Origin: Lycium barbarum
Taxonomy: Eukaryota; Streptophyta; Magnoliopsida; Solanales; Solanaceae
Assembly: GCF_019175385.1 (NCBI RefSeq)
Contig: NC_083344.1
Location: forward strand, 57,660,782 to 57,724,781
Direction of reading: 5' to 3'
DNA: 64,000 nt
Both the position numbers and the translations under genes were made by a program. Positions within the stretch are counted from its first letter, which is position 1; each line of letters opens with the position of its first letter. Shown here piece by piece: positions 46,808 through 59,387 of the stretch. The notes beneath the pieces were generated by a model that searched no databases, was not told the DNA's origin, and saw only the letters and a program-made list of their open reading frames with translations.

Positions 46808-48682
46808 TGTTACACCCCGTAAGAGTCTGTGCTACTTAACTTAAGACAAAATGAATGAGTTAAGAAAGTTCAAGGAAAGTTAATCGAGTTAGTAAGAATA
46901 TCGTTATATATATATGGTTGCCTTAAGTATCCCGAGGTGATATGGCAACCTAAAGGATTTGAAATCGTGTTATGAGTACGTATACAAGGTAATGTGAGTT
47001 CCCTTTTAAAGTATTTGAGATTATTATTAATGACATAGAAGATGGACAAAAGATATGAATATACTTTTGCGATTGGAGTTTCGTCAAAGCTTTGTGAGTT
47101 CTCTAGTTAAGTTTAAGGTTATTGTGATTCTCCGGACCCTTCGAGACCCGTGTATGGATTGCTATGGATGTATATGAGTATGTATATATATGTATAAGAG
47201 GTTACATGAGGGTTGGAAGAGGATTAGAAGTTAAACAAATCTAAACGAAATGAATCGGAACAACTTCAGTTAAATCTCGAACAAGATTTTTAGCCCATAT
47301 TGTTGGAGGAATATCTCCTAGTATATGAGGAGTTTTAAGGTGTTTCAAAATCCTAAAATGAATTTCATCGAGTCTAGTTTCCAACGCAACAAACCTCTCG
47401 TCAAAATGATATCGGGATAAGGAGTTATGGACGATGCAAGTTGGGCTGGCGGGGCAGCAAGTTGAGACCCGATCCAAGCATTTACATTTCGGCCCATGAG
47501 TATATTTCGGCCCATGGGGCCCATTAACGTTAATATATATGGAAAATTCATTTGAGGGCTGGTCATTTGCATCTAGGAGTTTCCAAAACATTAGACAGAG
47601 AGGGAGAGAACGTCTAGGCAAAGAAAGCCATTTTGATCAAAATCCGAGCCCCGAATCCCCAAGCTCATGAAGAGAAAAGCGTTGTGCGTCGCATTGCCTT
47701 CAGTTTGAGCTAAAATTCAGCCAAAAAGAGGAGTGTTGACGTGGTTGCTGCATACTTAAGATATGATTAAGGTCCCTTTTCATTGTTAATAAGTTTAAAT
47801 AGGGTTTTAATGGATTAGAAAGGAGAAAATAACGTTATAAACTCGTTTGTTGCTTTGTTGAGATTTATGGATCGGGGGCTGTTTTAGTTGGATTAAATGG
47901 ATGGAATCAGCTGAGTTATGATGTATACTAATGTTTGTTATTGTTGTTGATGATTCAATTGAATTGGATTTTCGGGATTGTCCAGTTTATAGAGGAAATG
48001 CTACCCGAATTTCATTAAGTTCCGTTCGTATACAAATTAGATAATAAGTGGTGTAAATGGTCTAATCGTGATATTATCATCGTGATTGTAGACATGCGGA
48101 CTCGAGGAGTGGACGTTGAGTGATTAGGTAGATTGTCAGGTATGTTAAGGCTATCCCCCTTTTTGTTTTTTGGCATGAGTTACATAAAACGAGCGGACGA
48201 TGAACGTAGATAATTCCAATGAATTCTAGTTCTCAGCAGTACTTGACATGACAGTTGTCTTTGATTCTCAAGTGTTGGTTCATTCTAATTATTCTATTGA
48301 GTATCAAATGATGATTTAAGTTGTATATGGTTGCTCTTGACATTCTAATCGTGCATAACGTTATTACATCATTTCATCGAGTCCCGGGCCGGGTATGTAT
48401 TCGTGCACAGTTCCATTGCATTATTCACCGAGTCCCTCACTAGAGGGACGGGTACGGTATATATATGATTACTTCACCGAGTCCCTCACTAGAGGGCTGG
48501 GTACGGTATATATTTATATTTCACCGAGTCCTTTACTAAAGGGCCGGGTATGGTATATATTTACATTTCTAGTCATTGCCTTTGGGGCTACTTACATGGT
48601 TATTCTCTGCCTTCGGGGCTATTCATATTACAGATGGTTTCTCATACTTTTATTATGGCTTATATCTCACTCTTTATGGTAA
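46808..48682 (+). repeat. LTR H, 3'-truncated
   Basis: Starts TGTTACACCCCG in the E6 protease and runs in plus orientation. It contains AGAGGAAATGCTACCCGAAT (about 47991), donor-like CAG|GTATGT (G at 48140) and four GAGTCCC..GGGCCGGGTA mini-hairpins (48370-48550). It breaks off near 48682, before the triple hairpin, where integrase sequence of E7 begins. The 126-aa minus frame (47241-47621) is not supported as a gene. Confidence 0.75.
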
Positions 48683-48747
48683 TGGGAAGCAATTAAATAT
48701 GGACTTCGTTACAGGTTTACCTCGCACTCCACGGAAGTGTGACTCTA
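48683..48747 (+). pseudogene. E7 integrase fragment, left of E8
   Basis: Short piece around the first integrase Asp (LNMDFVTGLPRTPRK). It ends in ctcta, the target duplicated at 58190-58194, where the same coding sequence continues. Confidence 0.85.
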
Positions 48748-51733
48748 TGTCACGACCCAACCCCGTAGGCCGTGACTAGTGTCCGTGCTGGACACCCAAA
48801 CGTACCCAAACCCCATACCAGTATTTTAGCAGAAATTATCAATATAACAATTAGTAAGCGATACTAAATAGTGCAGGGGAACAGATATAGCACGTGGAAG
48901 CCGATAAGGCCATCACGGATCATAATAACTCAAACATATACAGAACCCACACAGATATATCTACAGACCTCTACAAAGCAGAGCAGAGACATAAGACGGG
49001 ACAGGGCCCCGTCATACCCCTGAATAGTGTACATATATACAATAGTGACAGACTGTACCAAAAGATGGGCTCTGAATAAAAGAGCGCTCCAAATGGCAGA
49101 AAAGATATCCTAGACGGACGGATCAGCAAACCTGTCGTCGGTACCTGCGCGGCATGAAAACGCAGCCCCCGAAGAAAGGGGGTCAGTACGAAATATGTAC
49201 TGAATATGTAAAGCCTGACTTACAAAAACCAAATCATAACTGGTACAGAACGTACAGAAAGCGAACAAAAAATCCAAAGTATCAAATACATATTTTCAAA
49301 ACATGCAGAGTGTGTACAGAAACATATGTCATATCAAATCCGGCCCCTGCCAAGGGACTCGGCAGACAGAACGTGGCCACCCTCCCGACGCTGGTGCCAC
49401 ATCATAGAAGAATCACAATAGGGGCATAACCCCGTAACGTAATATGTCATATCAGATGGCCATAGCAATTCATATCAGAACAAGCGTACATGGCACAACA
49501 TACTCCACAAACCCATGTACGTGTATACCTGCCCCCTCACATCGAGGCACGACGAACAATGCAGAGGGTCACGCTTGACAACATATCCTGGCCCGGGCTC
49601 AGTGTGGGAAACATTGGGGCATCCACGAATAGAGTAGTGAGAAACTAAATGCAGTTAAAATATCATAAATATTTTCAGAGACTCGATGAGGAATATTAAT
49701 GACAAACAAATCCAATGAAGTCAGACGGAGTCATAATACGTGGGGTTCGGATGTCATAAAGAATTACAGAAGCATAATCTTTCTGAAATCGTTCCGAGTG
49801 CCAAAACAATTTATAAGACTTAATGGAATATTTAAAACAGTTTTTCTTTAGTAATTAAAAGAGTAGTTAGGACATTTCTTTCAAAAACTGCTCGAAAACA
49901 AGCCTTAAGTACAATAAGGGTAAAACCGGGAATAGTGGGCCCACCTCGGGACAAGCAAGGCGGTGGGCTCAAATTACGCATTTTAATGCTTATGAGGTCA
50001 CCTAGAAAGACTCTAGGGCATTCCGTAGTTTTCTAGACCATTTGGGGAAAATATGCATAATTCTCCAAAAAGGACTCTTAAGGTGTTCAATTCCATTGAA
50101 TGAAAATGCGACAAGTTCAATCGCGGATTCCGATGAACAGAATAATCCCCGAGGCGTAAATCCAAGCCTAGTACATCTAGGACATGCCAAGAGAAGAATC
50201 GGGATAGCTTTACATACCTTTTGAGCTTTTTATACCTTTCCAAACTCAGTTCCCGTTTCGTCAGAAATCTGCAAATGGTCACATTTACCAATTGTAAATT
50301 ATGGATTCTACGAATTCACTTAAGTTCACATTTGTCTACCGAAATTTCGGCAGCACCTCCCCTATACATATAGCACCCCCGAGAATTCAACTCGGCCAAA
50401 ACAATCAACAACAACCCAATAACAATACCAACAACAACAACGCTCACAATATAACATAACTAGTTCTACCTTGCGACATACTACGATAACTTCCATTCCG
50501 ACTTCACACTTCCAAACCAAGTTCAATGTTTTCATATTCATCATTAATCAAGATCATCACCATATAGTTTAGAAGCATTTCATATCATTCCCTCAAAATA
50601 TTCATACGATATACATAATATACAACTTTCCGCTAAGGTCATAATTCATTCAAAACTTCTAATCTTTGGCATACATATTCATAACACGATTCCATTTTCC
50701 AAATCTATCCATGATCATCATAATTTGCAACCTAACAACTTCGTTTTTCATAATGTCATAAAATTGTACTAAGCGACATAAGTTTCTACATTCCGTTTCA
50801 ATACAAATTTACGTCATTTTATCTTCATTTACGTGCAAGGATTCCTACAACTCAACTAACACACCAAATAAAATTAATTCATTGCCATCTTCCCAACACC
50901 ATACCACACGGCCAACTTCTATATTCCAACTCCCACCAAATTTATTCAACTTTCCTTTCCAATTTGAATTCCACCATAAACATAACTAGAATACAACATA
51001 ATTTTAACTCACCATATATATACAACAATAGGCATACACGGCTAGACACTATATCCCAAACCCACTTTGAAATCTTCCATATTTCTATACTTTCAACTCA
51101 TTTCTACATACTACAACACAAACAAGACTTCACAACACAATAAAAAGGAATGAATCCTTACCTTTTTCTCTAGTCTTCTTCACTTGGGTATATGATCAAA
51201 TTGATGAACCAATGGCTCCTTCCTCCAAAACAACTACACCACGTTGCAAAGGGACCTTGAATTAGTAGGAATTCAACAAGAAACTAATTTTTGAAGCAAG
51301 TTTTTTTATGGTAAATTTTCTATGGCCAAACCCGAAATGGGTTCCTTGTCTTGCTCTTGGTTTTTTTTTTTTTTTTTCTTCTTTCTCTTGAAACTTCTAA
51401 TAGATGATAACTAATATAATATGGTCCCTTTATTAACTTGTCACATGACTGATTCATGTGGGTCATGGGCCAAAGCTTGGCCGGCCATGCCCCTTAATTT
51501 GGGCCTCCATTCCATTAATTTTTTTGAGCCCAATTGGTTGCGGATCTTATTTTGTAATTCCCGAAAATAATTTCCGAAATTCCAACTTTTCCCTTGGGCT
51601 TCCCCGACTCTTCCACATTAATATTCTTTCATAAACAACTCATGTGTTGCAAGGAAATCAATTATGACTTTACTTCATACAAGTCAAGATTATTTCTAAT
51701 TTTTCCAAATGTACGAAAACACGGGATATAACA
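48748..51733 (-). repeat. E8 3' LTR
   Basis: Minus-strand LTR, 2,986 bp, TGTCACGACCC to CGGGATATAACA, next to the polypurine tract. In minus order: TATA-like TATTATATTAG (about 51405-51416), donor AAAG|GTAAGG (plus 51156-51161), CCGAAATTTCGG (50339-50350), GTATGT (plus 50212-50217), triple hairpin (49144-49207). About 1% different from the right LTR, so E8 is one of the younger insertions. Confidence 0.93.
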
Positions 51734-51769
51734 TCCTCCCCCCCTTTAGAACATTCGTCCTCGAATGTT
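51734..51769 (-). other. E8 polypurine tract and adjacent hairpin
   Basis: Plus TCCTCCCCCCCTTTA (51734-51748) is a minus-strand polypurine tract directly before the LTR. A perfect 8-base hairpin AACATTCG/CGAATGTT lies at 51750-51769. The same pair of signals occurs in E7. Confidence 0.88.
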
Positions 51770-51837
51770 AAATTAATCTTATAGGGTCTGAAACTGTTTC
51801 GGGGAGTTTCTGTTTATAGCCAGCACATATGGTACAC

Positions 51838-53905
51838 ATTCATAATTGAATATAATTAAACAAGGATTTGAGATTACCTGAGGGCATAGGGAACAAATGA
51901 GGATATTTCTTCTTCATCTCCTCTTCGGCCTCCCAGGTTATTTCCTCCCTATTATTGTTCCGCCACAACACCTTAACAGAGGCTACATCTTTGTTCCGGA
52001 GCTTTCTTACCTGGCGGTCCAAAATGGCTACGGGCTGCTCCTCGTAAGATAACTGCTCCGTCACCTGAATGTCATCCGCAGGAAATATTCTGGAGGGATC
52101 ACCAATGCATTTGCGGAGCATAGATACATGGAATACCGGATGTACCGCTTCCAAACCAGATGGCAGATCTAACTCATAGGCGACATTTCCAGTTTTTCGC
52201 ACAATCAGATAAGGCCCAATATAACGCGGACTAAGCTTACCCTTTCTGCCGAGCCGCATTACGCCTTTCATAGGCGATACCTTTAGAAATACCCAATCAC
52301 CAACTTGGAATTCCAAAGGACGACGCCGTTTGTCAGCGTATGATTTTTGTCGACTCTGGGCTGCCAATAGTCGCTCCCGGATAAGTTTCACCTTATCAAC
52401 GGCCTGCTGGATCATATCTGGGCCGATTAACTCTGTCTCGCCAATATCAAACCAGCCGATAGGTGACCTGCATTTCCTGCCATACAAAGCCTCGTATGGA
52501 GCCATCTGGATGCTGGAATGGTAGCTGTTATTATAAGCAAATTCAATCAATGGCAAGTGATCATCCCAGCTACCTCTGAAATCAATAACACAGGCCCGTA
52601 ACATATCTTCCAGCGTCTGTATAGTGCGCTCGGCCTGTCCGTCACTCTGAGGATGAAATGCTGTGCTCAGACTCGCCTGAGTCCCTAATCCCTCCTGAAA
52701 AGACCTCCAGAAGTTCGCCGTGAACTGGGCACCTCTGTCAGTGATAATAGATATAGGAACTCCATGAATTCGCACAATTTCTTTAATATAAAGCCTGGCA
52801 TAATCCTCAGCGGAATAAGTAGTTCTGACGGGGAGAAAATGGGCTGATTTTGTCAGCCTATCAACAATAACCCAGATGGAATCATACTTCCGTGGAGTGC
52901 GAGGAAAGCCTGTAATGAAGTCCATATTAATGATCTCCCACTTCCACGTCGGAATTTCCATTTCTTGCAACAGTCCACTCGGTTTCTGATGTTCAATTTT
53001 GACCTGCTGATAATTTGGGCACTGGGCGACGAACTCTGCGATATCCCGTTTCATACCATCCCACCAGTATAGGCATCTGAGATCATGGTACATCTTCGTA
53101 GACCCAGGATGAACAGAATAGCGAGCATAGTGTGCCTCGCTCATAACCTGCTGCCGTAGCCCTGCAATATCAGGTACACACAACCTGCCTCGGTATAATA
53201 AGGTCCCGTCTGGTGTAAACTCGAACGGAATCATCTCCTTTTCATGGGTTGTGTCTCTGTATCGAGCTAAAACAGGATCTTCATATTGATGCCTCTTGAT
53301 ATCTTCCTTAATAGATGATTCAAAAACCCCTCGGACAGAAATCCGTGTACCTCCAGAATCGGCCAGACGAACCCCAAGATTAGCCAACTGATGAATATCA
53401 CGTACTAGCTCCCTCCGGTCTGGCTGTAAATCTGCCAAGCTGCCCATAGATTTCCGACTGAGCGCATCTGCAACAACATTAGCCTTGCCCGGATGATACA
53501 AAATATCCACATCATAGTCTTTCAGGAGCTCCAGCCACCTCCGCTGCCGCAAATTTAGCTCTTTCTGCTTGAAAATATACTGGAGACCTTTATGATCTCT
53601 ATAGATATCAACATGAACGCCATATAGATAATGCCTCCATATCTTCAGAGAATGAATCACCGCTGCAAGCTCCAGATCGTGTGTAGGATAATTCTTTTCA
53701 TGCTTTTTGAGCTGTCGGGAAGCATAAGCTATAACTCTGCCGTGTTGCATCAATACATAGCCTAACCCCACACCAGAACCATCACAATAAATAACATACC
53801 CGTCTGATCCCTCGGGAAGAGTCAGAACTGGAGCTGTAGTCAGTTTCTCTTTCAGCAACTGGAAGCTTCGTTCACAAGCATCAGTCCACTGGAACTTGGC
53901 CCCCT
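51838..53905 (-). CDS. E8 pol: RNase H, integrase, chromodomain
   Basis: Minus-strand open frame of about 680 codons, in the same register as the RT upstream (54998-53907) and separated from it by one TAG (53907-53909). RNase H ([18 protein letters not shown] changed to RDHK), tether ([17 protein letters not shown]), integrase zinc finger with CPNYQ, where the second Cys is Tyr, catalytic D, D and E regions ([27 protein letters not shown]), GPY/F-like region ([13 protein letters not shown]) and C-terminal chromodomain ([19 protein letters not shown]). Acts in cDNA integration in the nucleus; chromodomain integrases are known to favour heterochromatin. Probably inactive. Confidence 0.9.
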
Positions 53906-55000
53906 TCTAAGTTACCCTTCTCAAAGGCGCAGAAATCGAAGCAAACTTTTCCACAAATCTTCTGTAATAGCCTGCTAATCCCAAAAAACTACGTACCTCT
54001 GTGGGCGTCGTGGGTCTAGGCCAATTCTTCACGGCCTCAATCTTCTGTGTGTCCACCCGAACACCATCAGCTGCAATAATATGTCCCAAGAAGGCCACTG
54101 AAGCCAGCCAGAATTCACATTTAGAAAATTTGGCATATAATTTCTGATGTCGAAGCACCCCAAGTACAGTCCTTAAACGATCTGCCTGCTCCTCCTCTGA
54201 CCGAGAATAAACCAGGATATCATCAATAAATACAATTACGAACACATCCAGGAACGGCCTGAATACCCGGTTCATTAGATCCATGAATACCGCAGGAGCA
54301 TTAGTTAACCCAAATGACATAACTCTGAATTCATAGTGCCCATATCTGGTCCGGAATGCTGTCTTAGGAATATCGGCCTCTCGTACCCGTACCTGGTGAT
54401 AGCCTGACCGAAGGTCTATCTTCGAAAAATATCTGGCGCCCTGCAACTGATCAAACAAATCATCAATTCTGGGGAGGGGGTATTTATTATTTATGGTTAC
54501 CTTATTCAGCTGCCGATAATCAATACACATACGCAGCGACCCGTCTTTCTTACGCACAAATAATACCGGGGCTCCCCAAGGAGAAGTACTGGGTCTGATG
54601 AAGCCTTTTTCTAACAGATCCTTCAACTGCTCTTTCAGTTCTTTCAATTCTGCCGGTGCCATTCTGTACGGGGGAATAGATATCGGCTGAGTATCTGGAA
54701 GCAAATCAATAGTAAAATCTATCTCCCGCTCTGGAGGAAGACCTGGAAGCTCATCTGGGAATACATCTGGAAATTCATTAACCACGGGAACTGACTGAAG
54801 AGTCGGCGTTTCTGCTTTCAAGTCTTGTACCCGAACCAGATGATAAATATAACCTTTTCTGATCATTTTCGTCGCCTTAAGGTATGAAATAAACTTACCT
54901 TTCGGCGATGCTGTATTACCGGCCCATTCTATAACTAGCTCCCCAGGAAACTGGAAACGAACTACTTTATTTTGGCAGTCAACATTAGCATACCAGGAGG
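53906..55000 (-). pseudogene. E8 pol: protease end and RT
   Basis: From the right: [18 protein letters not shown] (protease tail), [67 protein letters not shown] (about 54212-54229) and the RT/RNase H boundary, ending in a TAG that replaces a conserved Gln. RT is otherwise uninterrupted with its Asp pair intact. The protease active site is not upstream but sits inverted at 55001-55220. Confidence 0.88.
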
Positions 55001-55220
55001 CATCGCCTAATGTCGTCACAGGTACATTATTGGTCTTCTCTCGGTCTGTGTATGCATTGATTGATCCAGGTTCGACTTTGTCATATATTTCGCCCCTTGT
55101 TGCTAGTAAAATTGCCATAACGTCTGAACCTATAGAGCCATTTGAGGTAGCCACGCCGATTGGGGACTTTATTGTAGCGAAACAGGTATATAAAGATTGT
55201 TCCGTAACTGTATGTGGCCG
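55001..55220 (+). pseudogene. Inverted protease segment of E8
   Basis: Plus-strand piece reading [20 protein letters not shown] (active site), [10 protein letters not shown] and [12 protein letters not shown]: the part of protease missing from the minus-strand pol. Left junction within GGC at about 55000. Right junction within GTGGCCG at 55214-55220, shared with the LTR. Gag, the primer site and about 20 bases of the LTR start are lost. Confidence 0.88.
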
Positions 55221-58189
55221 AGACTAGTGTCCGTGCTGGACACCCAAACGTACCCAAACCCCATACCAGTATTTTAGCAGAAATTATCAATATAACAATT
55301 AGTAAGCGATACTAAATAGTGCAGGGGAACAGATATAGCACGTGGAAGCCGATAAGGCCATCACGGATCATAATAACTCAAACATATACAGAACCCACAC
55401 AGATATATCTACAGACCTCTACAAAGCATAGCAGAGACATAAGACGGGACAGGGCCGCGTTATACCCCTGAATAGTGTACATATATACAATAGTGACAGA
55501 CTGTACCAAAAGTTAGGCTCTGATAAAAGAGCCCTCCAAATGGCAGAAAAGATATCCTAGACGGACGGATCAGCAAACCTGTCGTCGGTACCTGCGCGGC
55601 ATGAAAACGCAGCCCCCGAAGAAAGGGGGTCAGTACGAAATATGTACTGAATATGTAAAGCCTGACTTACAAAAACCAAATCATAACTGGTACAGAACGT
55701 ACAGAAAGCGAACAGAAAATCCAAAGTATCAAATACATATTTTCAAAACATGCAGAGTGTGTACAGAAACATATGTCATATCAAATCCGGCCCCTGCCAA
55801 GGGACTCGGCAGACAGAACGTGGCCACCCTCCCGACGCTGGAGCCACATCACAGAAGAATAAGAATAGGGGCATAACCCCGTAACGTAATATGTCATATC
55901 AGATGGCCATAGCAATTCATATCAGAACAAGCATACATGGCACAACATACTCCACAAACCCATGTACGTGTATACCTGCCCCCTCACATCGAGGCACGAC
56001 GAACAATGCAGAGGGTCACGCTTGACAACATATCCTGGCCCGGGCTCAGTGTGGGAAACGTTGGGGCATCCACGAATAGAGTAGTGAGAAACTAAATGCA
56101 GTTAAAATATCATAAATATTTTCAGAGACTCGATGAGGCATATTAATGACAAACAAATCAAATGAAGTCAGACGGAGTCATAATACGTAGGGTTCGGATG
56201 TCATAAAGAATTACAGAAGCATAATCTTTCTGAAATCGTTCCGAGTGCCAAAACAATTTATAAGACTTAATGGAATATTTAAAACAGTTTTTGTTTAGTA
56301 ATTAAAAGAGTAGTTAAGACATTTCTTTCAAAAACTGCTCGAAAACAAGCCTTAAGTACAATAAGGGTAAAACCGGGAATAGTGGGCCCACCTCGGGACA
56401 AGCAAGGCGGTGGGCTCAAATTACGCATTTTAAAGCTTATGAGGTCACCTAGAAAGACTCTAGGGCATTCCGTAGTTTTCTAGACCATTTGGGGAAAATA
56501 TGCATAATTCTCCAAAAAGGACTCTTAAGGTGTTCAATTCCATTGAATGAAAATGCGACAAGTTCAATCGCGGATTCCGATGAACAGAATAATCCCCGAG
56601 GCGTAAATCCAAGCCTAGTACATCTAGGACATGCCAAGAGAAGAATCGGGATAGCTTTACATACCTTTTGAGCTTTTTATACCTTTCCAAACTCAGTTCC
56701 CGTTTCGTCAGAAATCTGCAAATGGTCACATTTACCAATTGTAAATTATGGATTCTACGAATTCACTTAAGTTCACATTTGTCTACCGACATTTCGGCAG
56801 CACCTCCCCTATACATATAGCACCCCCGAGAATTCAACTCGGCCAAAACAATCAACAACAACCCAATAACAATACCAACAACAACAACGCTCACAATATA
56901 ACATAACTAGTTCTACCTTGCGACATACTACGATAACTTCCATTCCGACTTCACACTTCCAAACCAAGTTCAATGTTTTCATATTCATCATTAATCAAGA
57001 TCATCACCATATAGTTTAGAAGCATTTCATATCATTCCCTCAAAATATTCATACGATATACATAATATACAACTTTCCGCTAAGGTCATAATTCATTCAA
57101 AACTTCTAATCTTTGGCATACATATTCATAACACGATTCCATCTTCCAAATATATCCATGATCATCATAATTTGCAACCTAACAACTTCGTTTTTCATAA
57201 TGTCATAAAATTGTACTAAGCGACATAAGTTTCTACATTCCGTTTCAATACAAACTTACGTCATTTTATCTTCATTTACGTGCAAGGATTCCTGCAACTC
57301 AACTAACACACCAAATAAAATTAATTCATTGCCATCTTCCCAACACCATACCACACGGCCAACTTCTATATTCCAACTCCCACCAAATTTATTCAACTTT
57401 CCTTTCCAATGTGAATTCCACCATAAACATAACTAGAATACAACATAATTTTAACTTACCATATATATACAACAATAGGCATACACGGCTAGACACTATA
57501 TCCCAAACCCACTTTGAAATCTTCCATATTTCTATACTTTCAACTCATTTCTACATACTACAACACAAACAAGACTTCACAACACAATAAAAAGGAATGA
57601 ATCCTTACCTTTTTCTCTAGTCTTCTTCACTTGGGTATATGATCAAATTGATGAACCAATGGCTCCTTCCTCCAAAACAACTACACCACGTTGCAAAGGG
57701 ACCTTGAATTAGTAGGAATTCAACAAGAAACTAATTTTTGAAGCAAGATTTTTGATGGTAAATTTTCTATGGCCAAACCCGAAATGGGTTCCTTGTCTTG
57801 CTCTTGGTTTGTTTTTTTTTTCTTCTTTCTCTTGAAACTTCTAATAGATGATAACTAATATAATATGGTCCTTTTATTAACTTGTCACATGACCAAGCAC
57901 ATGACTAATTCATGTGGGTCATGGGCCAAAGCTTGGCCGGCCATGCCCCTTAATTTGGGCCTCCATTCCATTAATTATTTTGAGCCCAATTGGTTGCGGA
58001 TCTTATTTTGTAATTCCCGAAAATAATCTCCGAAATTCCAAATTTTCCCTTGGGCTTCCCCGACTCTTCCACATTAATATTCTTTCATAAACAACTCATG
58101 TGTTGCAAGGAAATCAATTATGACTTTACTTCATACAAGTCAAGATTATTTCGAATTTTTCCAAATGTGCGAAAACACGGGATATAACA
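55216..58189 (-). repeat. E8 5' LTR
   Basis: Copy of 48768-51733 at a constant offset of about 6,447, lacking the first ~20 bases (TGTCACGACCC...). Ends CGGGATATAACA, followed by ctcta. It keeps the donor (plus 57603-57608), GTATGT (plus 56659-56664) and triple hairpin (55591-55654); the palindrome has one mismatch (CCGACATTTCGG, 56786-56797). Confidence 0.93.
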
Positions 58190-59235
58190 CTCTATATGGG
58201 TTATTGTGGATAGGCTGACGAAATCAGCCCATTTCCTTCCAGTCAGGACTGCCTATTCAGCCGAGGACTATGCGAGGTTATACATCAAGGAGATAGTGAG
58301 ACTTCATGGGGTTCCCACATCTATTATATCGGATAGAGGAGCTCAGTTTACAGCTAACTTTTGGAGATCATTCCAGAAGGGATTGGGGACACAGGTGAGT
58401 CTTAGCACAACATTTCACCCTTAGATTGACGGACAAGCAGAGCATACTATTCAAACGCTAGAAGACATGCTGTGAGCCTGTATTATTGACTTCAGAAGTA
58501 GCTGGGACGATCATTTGCCACTTATTGAGTTTGCTTTTAATAATAGATACCATTCTAGTATCCAGATGGCACCATATGAGGCCTTATATAGGAGAAAGTG
58601 CAGGTCGCCTATTGGTTGGTTCGATGTTGGTGAGACTAAATTGATAGGCCCAGACATGATTCAGCAAGTTGTTGATAAGGTGAAAGTTATTCAGGAAAGA
58701 TTATTGGAAGCCAAGAGTCGACAAAAGTCATATGCAGATAACCTGACGTCGACACTTAGAGTTTCAGATTGGTGATTCGGTATTCCTGAAGGTGTCACCC
58801 ATGAAGGGTGTGATGAGATTCGGTAAGAAGGAGAAGCTTAGCCCGAAATACATTGGGCCTTATCAAATTATTCGTAGGGTAAGCAAGGTTGCCTATGAAT
58901 TGGACCTACCATCTGATTTCGGGGCAGTACATCCAGTCTTTCATGTATCAATGCTTTGTAAATGTATTGGTGACCCTTCTAGAGTATTCCATGTAGACGA
59001 TGTCCAGGTAACAGAGGAGTTATGTTACAAGGAGGGCCATATAGCTATACTTAATTGCCAAATTATAAGGTTACGTACTAAGGATGTGACTTTCGTCAAA
59101 GTATTGTGGCGGAATAATAATAGGGAAGAAATGACCTGTGAAGCCGAAGACGAGATGAAGAATAAGTATCCTTACTTGTTCCCTATGCCTGCAGGTAATT
59201 TAATTCCTTACTTGACTACATTGATTAGTAGATGA
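58190..59235 (+). pseudogene. E7 integrase to chromodomain
   Basis: Resumes E7 pol after ctcta. The second catalytic region SDRGAQF (about 58335) is followed by a TAG (Gln to stop, about 58423), a TGA (Arg to stop, about 58474), [17 protein letters not shown], and a frameshift/stop near 58740-58775. MKGVMRFGKKEKL, YIGPYQIIRR and [10 protein letters not shown] precede the chromodomain-like C-terminus ([19 protein letters not shown], with Trp to Cys). Final stop 59233-59235. Confidence 0.9.
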
Positions 59236-59387
59236 GACTATATGTTATTGTGGCCCGGTGAGACATCTGTGGGTTGCTAGATGCAGGTTGATAGGGATGG
59301 CGATAAAGGAGACTATCCCAAATTTTTTATAAGACCCCATAGAACTAGTTTAACATTCGAGGACGAATGTTCTAAAGGGGGGAAGGA
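59236..59387 (+). other. E7 3' UTR, hairpin and polypurine tract
   Basis: Short untranslated region, then AACATTCG/CGAATGTT hairpin (59352-59371) and polypurine tract AAAGGGGGGAAGGA (59374-59387) directly before the LTR TG at 59388. These mark the plus-strand priming site. Confidence 0.9.

Noticed and set aside
47241..47621. 126-aa minus frame in LTR H
   Set aside because: No recognisable domain, not present in other LTRs, and opposite to LTR direction.
50013..50291. 92-aa minus frame, identical at 56460-56738
   Set aside because: Part of the two E8 LTRs. It spans the TATA/donor region and shows no known domain; identity follows from LTR pairing.
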